DNA of 64,000 nucleotides from Syntrophaceae bacterium UBA2251 (lineage in GTDB: Bacteria; Desulfobacterota; Syntrophia; Syntrophales; UBA2251): NCBI GenBank assembly GCA_002347815.1, contig DDXV01000003.1, forward strand, positions 1 through 64,000, in the 5' to 3' direction. This document shows positions 36,026 to 44,804 of the stretch, in pieces. The notes below the pieces were generated by a model. The model ran no database searches and was not told where the DNA came from. It saw nothing but the letters and a program-made list of their open reading frames with translations. Every line of letters starts with the position of its first letter. The stretch's first letter is position 1. The translations under genes were made by a program, and so were the position numbers.

Positions 36026-37984
36026 ATGATGACGTTTGTCAGGAGAGGTGTGGTTTCGTGTCTGGGTTTGTTCATCGCCATGCAGTTGACGCTGGGGGCC
36101 CCTTCGGTCGCAGCCGAAGCCAGCACACCGGCCCCGGCCAGCCGCCCGGCGGAGACCGGGGGGAAGGCCGCCATCCTCTCGGAAAACGTCTTGCCGTCTT
36201 CCGGCGCGAATGTCGCCGGACACCCAGCCAGGGCGGCCCGTCTCAAGGGCGGCGCCCCTGCATCTGAGGGCAACGACGATAAGAACGACCCGCAAAAGAT
36301 CGAAGACGAGGAACGCGATATCATGGAAGAGGCCCTCGCGCTCCTCGAGGAGTCGAACGCCCATTGGCAGAAGGGGGACCTGGAAAATGCCCAGAACCTG
36401 CTCGATGAGGCCTACGCCCTGATCATCGAAACCGACGGCGATACGGACATTTCACGACAGAAAGACGATCTTCGCCTCCTTATCGCCAAGCGCATTCTTG
36501 CGGTCTACAGCGCCAAGCAAAACGTCACCGCCGGGAAGCGCAGCGAAATCCCCATGCGCATCAACGAGGACGTTGAAAAGGAGATCCGCCTGTTTCAAAG
36601 CGTCGAGCGGGACTTTTTCATCTCCTCCTATCAGCGATCCTTCAAGTACCGTCCGATCATCGTGCGGGAGCTCAAGAAGGCGGGCATTCCCGAGGAACTG
36701 TCCTGGCTGCCGCTCGTAGAGAGCGGCTTCAAGGTATCCGCCCTCTCGCGGGCGCGGGCCCTGGGGCTCTGGCAGTTTATCCCTTCGACCGGTTACAAAT
36801 ACGAGCTCAACCGAGACGAATGGATCGACGAGCGCATGGACATCGAGAAATCGACGCACGCAGCCATCAGCTATCTCAAGGATCTTCATGGCATGTTCGG
36901 CGATTGGCTGACCGTCCTGGCCGCCTACAACTGCGGCGAGGGGCGCGTGCTGCGCGTCATTTCACGCCAGCACGTCAATTATTTTGACCGGTTCTGGGAT
37001 CTTTACCACCAGTTGCCCTATGAGACGGCCCGTTACGTTCCCCGCTTTCTGGCCACGCTGGCCATCATCAAAGACCCCCAAAAATACGGGATGGACCTGG
37101 GATCCCCCTCTCCGAACGAAGACCTCAGCACGTATGAGATCGTCAAAACGAACCGCTCAATGCGCCTGAGCGACATCGCCACCCGCATCGAACAACCGGA
37201 GGAACTTCTCGTCTGTCTGAACGCGGAACTGCGCCACCGGGCGACGCCGCCCCGCGAATACGCCCTGAGGGTGCCCCTGGAAATGGCGGAAAAGTTCGTC
37301 AATATCGAAGGGGAGATTCCGGCGTGGGAAGAGCCGAAACCCACGGTGGTCGTCAAGAAATCCATCACGATCCGGCATCGCGTCAAGCGGGGGGAGACGG
37401 TGGCCAGCCTGGCCAGAAAGTATCGGACCTCCGCCAGCGCCATCCGTTCCTTCAACCGTCTCTCGTCGAAGAAGCGATTGCGGGCCGGACGTATCGTTCA
37501 GATCCCGATCCCGAGCTATCGCTACGAAAAAATCCAGGCGGCTTCAGCTGACAAGAACGGCGATCGTTCCCGCGGCACGGGCAAGACCCTGACGCATCGG
37601 ATCCGCCGGGGAGAGACCCTTTCTTCCGTCGCCAGGCGCTATGGGGTATCCGTGAGCGATCTCAAACGCACGAACCTCCTGCGCTCCAATACGGTCAAGA
37701 CCGGACAGGTCCTCCGGATCGTCGGGAGGGTCGGGGGGGAAGAGCCGGGCACGCCCGGCGAAGGGGGGCGCTCCGTTGCCACGCAGAGCGCGCGAAAAAA
37801 GAGCCCGGGGAAGTCGACCGGCCGGAACGTCCACCGGGCCACGAAGACCTATATCGTCAAAAAGGGCGATACGCTGACGAAAATCGCCCTGAAGAACCGT
37901 ACGACCCTCAAGGCCCTGAAGGAAATGAACGGGCTCGGTGAGCAAGGCCGCATCCACCCGGGACAATCGATCGTGCTGGAATAG
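36026..37984 (+). CDS. mltD: Membrane-bound lytic transglycosylase D-like with LysM repeats
   Basis: About 652 residues. A signal peptide ends near S-V-A-A. A variable acidic linker follows, then an SLT catalytic domain (catalytic Glu in P-L-V-E-S-G-F, G-L-W-Q-F-I-P-S-T-G and A-Y-N-C-G-E-G), then three LysM peptidoglycan-binding repeats at roughly 450-500, 535-580 and 610-652. It cuts glycan strands in the periplasm. ATG 36026 has GGGGGAG 6 bases upstream and starts the signal peptide; an earlier ATG at 36011 is less likely. It is probably monocistronic, convergent with ybeY. Confidence 0.9.
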   Translation: MMTFVRRGVVSCLGLFIAMQLTLGAPSVAAEASTPAPASRPAETGGKAAILSENVLPSSGANVAGHPARAARLKGGAPASEGNDDKNDPQKIEDEERDIMEEALALLEESNAHWQKGDLENAQNLLDEAYALIIETDGDTDISRQKDDLRLLIAKRILAVYSAKQNVTAGKRSEIPMRINEDVEKEIRLFQSVERDFFISSYQRSFKYRPIIVRELKKAGIPEELSWLPLVESGFKVSALSRARALGLWQFIPSTGYKYELNRDEWIDERMDIEKSTHAAISYLKDLHGMFGDWLTVLAAYNCGEGRVLRVISRQHVNYFDRFWDLYHQLPYETARYVPRFLATLAIIKDPQKYGMDLGSPSPNEDLSTYEIVKTNRSMRLSDIATRIEQPEELLVCLNAELRHRATPPREYALRVPLEMAEKFVNIEGEIPAWEEPKPTVVVKKSITIRHRVKRGETVASLARKYRTSASAIRSFNRLSSKKRLRAGRIVQIPIPSYRYEKIQAASADKNGDRSRGTGKTLTHRIRRGETLSSVARRYGVSVSDLKRTNLLRSNTVKTGQVLRIVGRVGGEEPGTPGEGGRSVATQSARKKSPGKSTGRNVHRATKTYIVKKGDTLTKIALKNRTTLKALKEMNGLGEQGRIHPGQSIVLE

Positions 37985-37996
37985 GCACGCCGCCCG

Positions 37997-38449
37997 TCAC
38001 TGAATCTCATACCCCTTGAGTTTGCGAAAGATCCGCTGTTCCAGGGCCTTCATTTCCCGGGCTTTCGTCGCAGAGACCCCTTCGTGATCGAACCCCAGCA
38101 GGTGAAGCAGCCCGTGAATCAGGAGAAAATCCAGCTCGTCCGTGAACTTTATCTTTGCCCGTCGCGCATCCGACCCGGCCCTCTCGACCGAGACGACGAT
38201 GTCCCCGAGCAGGGAAGGGTTGAGCGCGCCGTCTTCCCCCTCCTGGATCGCGAACGACATGACATTGGTCGGCCGATCGCGGCCCAGATAATCTCGGTTG
38301 ATGGTCTGAATGCCGGCGTCGTCAACGAGAAGCACGCTGACCTCCTGTTCGGCGCAGCCGAGCAGGGCCATCACCTCCGTCAGGATTCTCCGTATTCTGA
38401 CCCGATTGACGCGGCGTACAGTCTGCCTGTTTTCGATCAGGACCGGCAC
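37997..38449 (-). CDS. ybeY: Endoribonuclease YbeY (16S rRNA maturation)
   Basis: A 150-residue metalloprotein with the zinc motif H-G-L-L-H-L-L-G-F-D-H (H-x3-H-x5-H). It takes part in 16S rRNA 3' maturation and ribosome quality control. It follows phoH on the same strand after 56 bases, the usual phoH-ybeY order. Confidence 0.95.
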   Translation of the reverse strand: MPVLIENRQTVRRVNRVRIRRILTEVMALLGCAEQEVSVLLVDDAGIQTINRDYLGRDRPTNVMSFAIQEGEDGALNPSLLGDIVVSVERAGSDARRAKIKFTDELDFLLIHGLLHLLGFDHEGVSATKAREMKALEQRIFRKLKGYEIQ

Positions 38450-38505
38450 AGTCGGCCCTCCCTATTCCCCGTATAGACCCTCATCGGGATGCCCCTCACC
38501 GCAAT

Positions 38506-39486
38506 TTAACGTCCGTTGGAGCGAGGGTCCGTTCCATTGGTCCTCTGGTAGGCGCGGATAACCTCTTGAACCAGCGGGTGCCGCACCACATCCAGCTCTG
38601 AAAAATGGACGACGCGGATCCCCTGCACGCTCCGGAGCAGCGTTTCGGCTTCGACGAGTCCGGATTTGATCTCCTGGGGGAGATCGATCTGCGTGATGTC
38701 GCCCGTAATCACCGCCTTGGAACCCAGTCCGAGACGGGTCAGGAACATCTTCATCTGCTCCGAAGTCGTGTTCTGGGCCTCATCGAGGATGACGAAGGCG
38801 TCGTTAAGGGTTCGACCCCGCATGAAAGCCAGGGGCGCGACCTCGATGGTCCCCTTGTGGATCAACGCCGAGGCGCGGTCGAAATCCATCATGTCGAAAA
38901 GGGCATCGTACAACGGACGCAGATAGGGGTTCACCTTCTCCGCCAGATCGCCGGGCAGGAAACCCAGTTTTTCGCCCGCCTCCACGGCCGGACGCGTCAG
39001 AACGATGCGGTGGACCTTCTTGTCCTGCAGCGCGGCGACGGCCACGGCCATGGCCAGATACGTTTTCCCGGTGCCGGCCGGTCCGATGGCGAAGACCATA
39101 TCGCAGGCGCGAATGGCGTCGATATAGCGCTTCTGGGCGATGCTTTTGGGCGTGATGGCCCGTTTCTTAGAGGAAATGAAGACGGTATCGAGGAAGATCT
39201 TTTCCAGGTCCGTCTGGCGGTTTTCCGACAGGATGCGGTGGGCGTGAAGAATGTCCTGGGGATAGATCGGAAACCCCTTGCGGGCGAGGGAGTACAGTTG
39301 GAGCAAAAGAGAGCGAACCAATTCGACGTCGGGGGCGCTGCCGTCGATGGAGAGCTGATTCCCCCGCAGGGACATCTTGACCGGCGTCAGGCGCTCGACC
39401 TGACGGACGTGGCCATCCTGTTCGCCCAACAGGACCTTCAGGGTGGTGTTGTCGTCGAAGGTGAGTTTCTCGGTCACGGATTGCAT
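38506..39486 (-). CDS. phoH: PhoH family ATPase (YbeZ)
   Basis: About 326 residues with Walker A G-P-A-G-T-G-K-T and Walker B A-F-V-I-L-D-E-A-Q. An N-terminal KH-like region lies near V-S-I-R-G-type residues (here M-S-L-R-G-N). PhoH/YbeZ proteins are RNA-associated ATPases that partner with YbeY. ATG 39486 is preferred, with GGAG about 9 bases upstream; a TTG at 39501 is the alternative. It follows the M20 peptidase closely. Confidence 0.92.
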   Translation of the reverse strand: MQSVTEKLTFDDNTTLKVLLGEQDGHVRQVERLTPVKMSLRGNQLSIDGSAPDVELVRSLLLQLYSLARKGFPIYPQDILHAHRILSENRQTDLEKIFLDTVFISSKKRAITPKSIAQKRYIDAIRACDMVFAIGPAGTGKTYLAMAVAVAALQDKKVHRIVLTRPAVEAGEKLGFLPGDLAEKVNPYLRPLYDALFDMMDFDRASALIHKGTIEVAPLAFMRGRTLNDAFVILDEAQNTTSEQMKMFLTRLGLGSKAVITGDITQIDLPQEIKSGLVEAETLLRSVQGIRVVHFSELDVVRHPLVQEVIRAYQRTNGTDPRSNGR

Positions 39487-39506
39487 GAACAAGGGCTCCA
39501 AAGGGT

Positions 39507-40748
39507 TCAGATGGGGTTCAGGCCCAGATGGGCAAAGACCTTTGCATTGCCGATCATGTTGCTGATGAGGCAGTTTTCGTTGGGCTGGTGGGCGGTCTCG
39601 TTCTGCCGGGACCAGACGGCCACGGGATATCCCTCCTGCCGCATCAGTGCGGCCACCGTTCCCGCGCCGATACCCATGGGCTTCGCTTGGAGGCCGTACA
39701 CGCGGCGGATGGCTTCCCGAAGGGCGGAGACGACCGGGGCATCGGCGGGTGTCGGCGGCGGTGCGGGAACGGACTGCACGGCTTCGATGACGATACGCAC
39801 CTGATGAACCCGCTCGATATCGTCGGCGAGAGCCCGGATTGCCTCGAAGACGCGCTGGAGAGGATAGTCGGGCAGAACACGGGCGTCCAGGTAAAAGACG
39901 TCGTCGCCCGGAATCGTATTGACGTTCGGAACGTTGGCATCCCTGCGGGTGGGTTCGAAGGTGCTTTCCTGAGGCTCGTACAGGGGATCCCGCAACGGAA
40001 ACAGCTCATAGAGCTCCCGGAGCCTGACGACGAGGTGAGCCGCGGCCGCGAAGGCATTGCGCCCGAGGTCGGGACGGCTGCCGTGGCACTGCCGTCCCGT
40101 CGTTCGGAAGCGGAGCCAGTAGAGGCTCTTTTCCGCGATTTCGATGGCGGTCCCCTGCGCATCACCGAAATCCGGAACGACAATCAGGGCGTCTTTCCGG
40201 AAAACCGGATCGACCCGGGCGAGCAGGTGCCGAACGCCGAAACGACTGGAGGTCTCTTCGTCCGAAACCAGGGCGAGCCCCAGGTTATATTCCGGCCGGA
40301 CCCCCAGCTCGCAAAAGGCGCGCAGCGCGAAGATGGAGGCAACAAGATCCTGCTGGTTGTCCTCCGTTCCCCGCCCGTAAATGCGGCCGTCTCGGACTTC
40401 GGCGCGATACGGGTCGCTCAACCAGAGGGAAGTTTCCCCCGGAGGGACGACATCCATATGCGTGAGGATCCAGAGGGTCTTGCCCGGATGGTGTCCGGGA
40501 AGACGGACGAGGATGTTCGGACGCAGGCCGGACGACACGCGCGGATCGGGTGCCGGGAGGGTCTCGATGTCGGTCAATCCGAGGCGCTGCAGGGACTTCT
40601 GAAGATAGAGGGCCTTTTGAAATTCGCCATCCCCGCCGTTGTCCGGGGAAAGCGCCGGATAGGAACACAGATCGATCTGCATCTGAACCATTTCGGGTTC
40701 GTACCGCTCGATCCGATCCGCAAGGCGTTTGAATGTCTTGAGGTTCAT
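39507..40748 (-). CDS. M20-family metallohydrolase (ArgE/DapE/ACY1 superfamily)
   Basis: A 413-residue dinuclear zinc hydrolase with T-H-M-D-V-V-P-P-G-E (first metal His and catalytic Asp) and G-R-G-T-E-D-N-Q-Q (bridging Asp). The general-base pair is in V-S-D-E-E-T, with C-x-G-S-R-P in the dimer domain. Substrate is an N-acyl amino acid or dipeptide. It does not look like a classic DapE or ArgE, and no biosynthetic partner is adjacent. It lies upstream of phoH in the same direction. Confidence 0.88.
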   Translation of the reverse strand: MNLKTFKRLADRIERYEPEMVQMQIDLCSYPALSPDNGGDGEFQKALYLQKSLQRLGLTDIETLPAPDPRVSSGLRPNILVRLPGHHPGKTLWILTHMDVVPPGETSLWLSDPYRAEVRDGRIYGRGTEDNQQDLVASIFALRAFCELGVRPEYNLGLALVSDEETSSRFGVRHLLARVDPVFRKDALIVVPDFGDAQGTAIEIAEKSLYWLRFRTTGRQCHGSRPDLGRNAFAAAAHLVVRLRELYELFPLRDPLYEPQESTFEPTRRDANVPNVNTIPGDDVFYLDARVLPDYPLQRVFEAIRALADDIERVHQVRIVIEAVQSVPAPPPTPADAPVVSALREAIRRVYGLQAKPMGIGAGTVAALMRQEGYPVAVWSRQNETAHQPNENCLISNMIGNAKVFAHLGLNPI

Positions 40749-40752
40749 GGTT

Positions 40753-40977
40753 TCATCGTTTGCGCCAGGCGAGGTACACCTGAACCGAGGGGGAAATCAT
40801 CCCGACCATGCTGATCAGAATGATGAGGGAGGATGAGAAAAAGGCCATGACAAATTCGAGGGGATTTTCCAGGTGGTACGTTCGGACCATGACGTAGATG
40901 CCGAACAGAAGAAACAGGCTGGAAACCAGAAAAAGGGCGAACGGCCTGCACCAGCGTACAATGGAAAATGCACTCAT
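40753..40977 (-). CDS. Small two-helix membrane protein, unknown function
   Basis: 74 residues with two predicted membrane segments, around residues 14-32 and 43-62, and a basic C-terminus A-W-R-K-R. No family is recognised. ATG 40977 has GAAGGA upstream; a GTG at 40995 is an alternative. It ends 4 bases before the M20 gene starts, so they are probably co-transcribed. Confidence 0.6.
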   Translation of the reverse strand: MSAFSIVRWCRPFALFLVSSLFLLFGIYVMVRTYHLENPLEFVMAFFSSSLIILISMVGMISPSVQVYLAWRKR

Positions 40978-41022
40978 GAAATGGATATCCTTCACGATCC
41001 GTCAACGTCAACGCAGCGCAGT

Positions 41023-42408
41023 CTAACGGTTATCGCCGGAAGAATCAAGCAGTTTCATCGGGGGGGGGGGCATCCGTGTCTTTAACTTGAGCTCTCTGTA
41101 CGCCCGCTCGGAAAGGGTATAGCCCCCGCAGGGAAGCAGCGTGTTGTTATGGCAGAGCGGTTCGTTCCCGAGATCGCAGGGGGAGGCCCGAAGGGCTTCC
41201 GGCCAAAGCGCGGTTCCCGGAATGGGAGAATATTCGGCCAGAACGGGTCTGGCCCCCAGGGACTGGACGAAGCGAATGCTTCCGTCGATCTCTTCGGCCG
41301 TCTGGCCGGGCAGCCCGCAGAGGAGGTAGACCCCGATATCGGACGCTTCATAACCCGCTTCGCACAGATACCGAACGGCCGCGATGAGATGATCGTTGTT
41401 GACTTTTCCGCCGGTCGCCGCCTGACGGTCGGGGTCGACTGTTTCAAACCCGAATCTGAGCGTCCGGAATCCGGCCCGGAACAGCATCCGCGCCAGGTAT
41501 GGGGTGATGTGCCGAAGGTGAAGTCCGTTCGGACAGTGGAACGAGAGGTTCGCATGACGACGGACGATGGCGTCGAGCAGGGGCAGGGCCAGGGAAGGGG
41601 GATCCACGAGAAAGGCGTCGTCATAGATTGAAAAATGTCGAACCCCGAAGCGGTCGTGCCAGTCGAAGATCTCCTCGGCGACCCGATGCGGATGACGTCG
41701 CTGAAATCTCGGGTGCAGGCGACTCGATGCGCAGTAAGAGCAACGAAAGGGACAGCCTCGCGAGGTAAGCAAGGGGAGTTGATCCAGCCGGCCCAGGAGA
41801 TCGAAGGCCGGACGGGGATAACTGTCCAGGTCCTCGAAATCGGGGAGGACGCGAGGGCGATCGTCGAAGTAGGTTCAAATGATCTCCGAAAAATGCCGTT
41901 CGCCCGGACCGGCAAAAATCCTGTCGGCCCCGGATTGTCCGGCATGGTCAGGGCAGAGGGTGACGTAGTTGCCTCCCAGGAGGATGGGAATGCCGGGCAG
42001 CGACTCGCGGAGGAGGCGGATGGCCGCAAATGCGCCGGGGTACCAGTAGGTCATCATGCAGGTCACCAGAACCATGTCCGGGGCGGAAATCGAGAGGAGT
42101 TTTCGACGGAAAAGGCTCGGCGGGATGCCGTACCGATAATACCGTCTCGGGAAGGTGTAAAGGGGCGGCGGCTTTTCGATGGCCTCTTTGGGAAAATGTC
42201 CCGTTCCGTGCTCCGTACGCCGCGTTTTCCGGTGTGTCTGATCCGTGAAATCGTGATCGATTAGACAGTCCAGATAACTGACCGCGTAACCGTTCGCACG
42301 AAAGAGCGCGGCGAGAGAGAGCAGCCCCAGGGGCTTCATCCAGAAGTCGAAGGCGGCGAAGTCGTAAATCCAGGGCGTGACGAACAGAATGTGTTTCCGG
42401 TGTTTCAT
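41023..42408 (-). pseudogene. B12-binding-type radical SAM protein interrupted by in-frame TGA
   Basis: One continuous frame encodes a B12-binding-like Rossmann domain (177 codons from ATG 42408), then TGA at 41877-41875. Without any frame change it continues into Y-F-D-D-R-P, a linker and a radical SAM domain with C-P-F-R-C-S-Y-C. A CGA arginine codon changed to TGA would explain it. No clear selenocysteine insertion hairpin follows the TGA, and the cobalamin D-x-H-x-x-G motif is not seen. A run of eleven G (41060-41070) near the 3' end adds doubt to the reading frame. It may be a pseudogene, a sequence error or a read-through gene. Confidence 0.7.
41060..41070. repeat. G11 homopolymer near the 3' end of the radical SAM gene
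   Basis: Eleven consecutive G (C on the coding strand, encoding consecutive prolines) lie about 12 codons before the stop. Such a run is prone to slippage or sequencing error. Confidence 0.75.
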
Positions 42409-42476
42409 GCGTAGACGGTATCATAGACGATCGCCCGGGGCAAACGAAAACGCGGTGCGGCGCGAAATGACCAAAA

Positions 42477-42500
42477 ATGATATTATACATGATATTATAC
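42477..42500. repeat. Tandem 12-base direct repeat
   Basis: ATGATATTATAC occurs twice in immediate succession in the AT-rich gap between the divergent radical SAM gene and the MerR-type gene. Confidence 0.8.
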
Positions 42501-42515
42501 AGTACAAGTATTTTG

Positions 42516-42552
42516 ATCTAGAGATAATAATATAAAATGATTATCTATAGAT
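42516..42552. promoter_or_regulatory. Operator-like inverted repeat upstream of the MerR-type gene
   Basis: Two 15-base arms (42516-42530 and 42538-42552) match at 13 of 15 positions around a 7-base AT spacer. They end 7 bases before a TTGACT box. A regulator site for self-control is likely. Confidence 0.5.
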
Positions 42553-42559
42553 TTACCCC

Positions 42560-42591
42560 TTGACTTGGACGTTATCTTGTTTCATGATACT
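42560..42591 (+). promoter_or_regulatory. Possible promoter of the MerR-type gene
   Basis: TTGACT (42560-42565) is followed at 17 bases by CATGAT and at 20 bases by GATACT. Longer than usual spacing is typical of MerR-controlled promoters. Confidence 0.35.
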
Positions 42592-42640
42592 CAATAGAGG
42601 GTGTATCATTGGAACGAAGCGTCGGGAGGGAGACGGTCGG

Positions 42641-43852
42641 ATGCGATCCGGGAACCCGGTCCTCGAGAATGTGATCAGTAGTGTCGATCTCATAAAAATT
42701 ACCGGTATATCGAGAGCGACCTTGAATAATTACATAAAACTTGGACTGTTGCCAAAACCCATCGTCGGCAAGCCTCGCGATCCGGACATGCGCGCCCGCC
42801 AGGTCGGATATTTCCCCTCGGACGTCCTGTCGACCCTGGAGCAGATTCACACCCTTAAGAAAACCGGCAAGACCATACCGGAAATCTCGGCGAGACTCGG
42901 CGTGGTTTCCTCGCCGCCGAAGCCTATCGCGCCCCGAACGGTTCGCCGAACCGCCCAGCCGCCGGAAGAGCTTCCGACAACCCATGCCCTTCAGGCGGCG
43001 CTCTTCCCCGAAATGTCCGAGACCTCCGAACCCTCTGAACGGGACAGTCTTCGTTTCCCGGGGTCTCAGGGTGTCGGGGCGCCGGCAAGACCCTCGCCCC
43101 CCCAATGGACATCCTTTGTCATCCTGTCCGCCCGCATCCACGATTTGCCGCGGCTGCGTGCGGAACTGCCGCCGGAAGAATTCATTGAATTTTTTCGACA
43201 GTTCCGGATAGACGTGGATGACGCAGCTCAACGCGCACGGATGACGCACGTCACCTATTCCCAAGGCGGACTTCTATGTTATTTTATTCAGGGCGAAGGC
43301 AATCGCTATCTCCTCGACGCGATTCGCTTTTCGTTGGAGCTGCGACGGATCGCCCGGAATTTGAATGCGGCGTGGAAGCGTAGAAAAGGATGGGGGAACC
43401 GCCTGTTCGTGAACATCGGCGTCGTCGACGGCTCTGATTGGGTCGCGCGGGTCGTGGCTGGTTCTAAAAAGGATCTCTGCGTCTCCGGGTCTGGGGTTGA
43501 ACAGGCGCTGCGCCTGTGCGATTTTGCACGCTTCGGGTCGATCTGGACGACGAAAACCCTCCTGAGCCGCATCGGGCCCGCCGACAGAGAAGGCTTACGG
43601 TACGGCATCCGGTCGCAAGGCGTTTCGGGGGAGGTCTGGACGGAACAGGTGTATGCCCGAATCCTGGATCTGTTTTCGCCCGGCGATGCAACTATCGAAA
43701 TATATCAGGATATTGCATCACTTCCCATCACGGAAATCATCGGAGAAGGGACGCCTCCGGCTGAAAATTCCGGCATCCGCCATACACGGATAAAAGACTT
43801 GCCGTCCTCGACGATTATTGATAGTAAGGCAAATGACAGGATGCAACCATGA
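42641..43852 (+). CDS. MerR-type regulator fused to a degenerate nucleotide-cyclase-like domain
   Basis: About 403 residues. Residues 14-90 look like a MerR helix-turn-helix (I-T-G-I-S-R-A-T-L-N-N-Y-I-K-L-G-L-L). A low-complexity linker follows. Residues 158-343 follow the class III nucleotide cyclase layout (S-F-V-I-L-S-A-R-I, L-P-P-E-E-F, then T-Y-S-Q-G-G-L-L-C-Y-F). The two metal-binding aspartates are replaced, so catalysis is unlikely and the domain may be a sensor. ATG 42641 follows GGGAGGGAG. An inverted repeat and a tandem repeat lie upstream, and dtd overlaps its end (ATGA). Confidence 0.75.
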   Translation: MRSGNPVLENVISSVDLIKITGISRATLNNYIKLGLLPKPIVGKPRDPDMRARQVGYFPSDVLSTLEQIHTLKKTGKTIPEISARLGVVSSPPKPIAPRTVRRTAQPPEELPTTHALQAALFPEMSETSEPSERDSLRFPGSQGVGAPARPSPPQWTSFVILSARIHDLPRLRAELPPEEFIEFFRQFRIDVDDAAQRARMTHVTYSQGGLLCYFIQGEGNRYLLDAIRFSLELRRIARNLNAAWKRRKGWGNRLFVNIGVVDGSDWVARVVAGSKKDLCVSGSGVEQALRLCDFARFGSIWTTKTLLSRIGPADREGLRYGIRSQGVSGEVWTEQVYARILDLFSPGDATIEIYQDIASLPITEIIGEGTPPAENSGIRHTRIKDLPSSTIIDSKANDRMQP

Positions 43853-44304
43853 GGGCAGTCGTCCAACGCATCGATCGCTCCCGCGTCGGGGTCGATGGCG
43901 CGATTTTATCCGAAATCGGCAAGGGTGTTTTGGTCTTCCTCGGGATTGAAAAGGGGGACGGGGAGAAGGATGCAGAATACCTCTTCCACAAAATCCTCCA
44001 TCTGCGCCTCTTCGATGACGCCGAAGGCAAGATGAATCTTTCCCTGGAGGACATCAAGGGAGAGATGATGGTCATTTCCCAGTTCACCCTGCTTGCCGAC
44101 TGCCGCAAGGGGAGGCGTCCCTCATTCATCGCGGCCGAGGATCCGGCGCCGGCCCGCCTCCTCTATGAGTATTTCATCCGCATCGGACGGGACCGGCTCG
44201 GGCGGATCGGATCCGGACAATTTCAGGCCATGATGAAGATCGATTCCGTCAATGATGGCCCGGTCACCCTCGTCCTGGACAGCCGGGGGGCGTGGAGGAC
44301 TTAG
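43849..44304 (+). CDS. dtd: D-aminoacyl-tRNA deacylase
   Basis: A 151-residue enzyme that removes D-amino acids wrongly attached to tRNA. It begins M-R-A-V-V-Q-R and has S-Q-F-T-L-L-A-D near residue 80. The usual G-P-V-T-x-x-L-D motif is near the end, here G-P-V-T-L-V-L-D. The start overlaps the MerR-type gene stop, and a DUF1285 gene follows after 6 bases. Confidence 0.95.
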   Translation: MRAVVQRIDRSRVGVDGAILSEIGKGVLVFLGIEKGDGEKDAEYLFHKILHLRLFDDAEGKMNLSLEDIKGEMMVISQFTLLADCRKGRRPSFIAAEDPAPARLLYEYFIRIGRDRLGRIGSGQFQAMMKIDSVNDGPVTLVLDSRGAWRT

Positions 44305-44310
44305 CGAACC

Positions 44311-44802
44311 ATGGCACGGACGGACACGACGCCCAGATCCGATATCAGAATCGACAAGGACGGGGTGTGGTTTTACCGCGGACAGGAGATGTTCCGTCGC
44401 GAGATCGTCAATCTTTTCTACGAGCACCTCAAACAGGACGACCTGGGGGAATATCTGATCGACCTGGGGGAGGACAGGTGCTACGTGGATGTCGAGGATG
44501 CCCCCTTCGTTGTCCGCTCGGTTCAGACCGGACCGGTGGAGCGAGGAACCTCGCCCGCGTGCCTTTTGCTCTCCCTGTCGGACGATACCCTGGAACCGCT
44601 GGACCCCGAAACGCTCCGAATCGGCGAGGACAACGTCATGTACTGCCGCGTGAAATGCGGAATCTTCAAGACCCGCTTCTCCCGTGCCGCCTATTATCAG
44701 CTCGCGGAACGGATTGTCTACGATGCCGTGTCCGACCGTTATGAGCTGCACATCGACCACCAACGATACATCCTTCAAACACCCCGGGAAAAGGAGAATT
44801 AA
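44311..44802 (+). CDS. DUF1285 family protein
   Basis: 163 residues with the family pattern I-R-I-D-K-D-G-V-W-F-Y-R-G-Q-E near the start and V-E-D-A-P-F-V-V around residue 60. The family has a structure in public archives but no known function, and usually lies in operons with housekeeping genes. Here it sits between dtd and guaB with 2 bases to the latter, so it is co-transcribed. Confidence 0.85.
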   Translation: MARTDTTPRSDIRIDKDGVWFYRGQEMFRREIVNLFYEHLKQDDLGEYLIDLGEDRCYVDVEDAPFVVRSVQTGPVERGTSPACLLLSLSDDTLEPLDPETLRIGEDNVMYCRVKCGIFKTRFSRAAYYQLAERIVYDAVSDRYELHIDHQRYILQTPREKEN

Positions 44803-44804
44803 CC

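Noticed and set aside
41810..41877. Selenocysteine insertion element after the in-frame TGA
   Set aside because: Only a 5-base stem with a 15-base loop is seen, lacking the usual apical GGT; a nonsense change is simpler.
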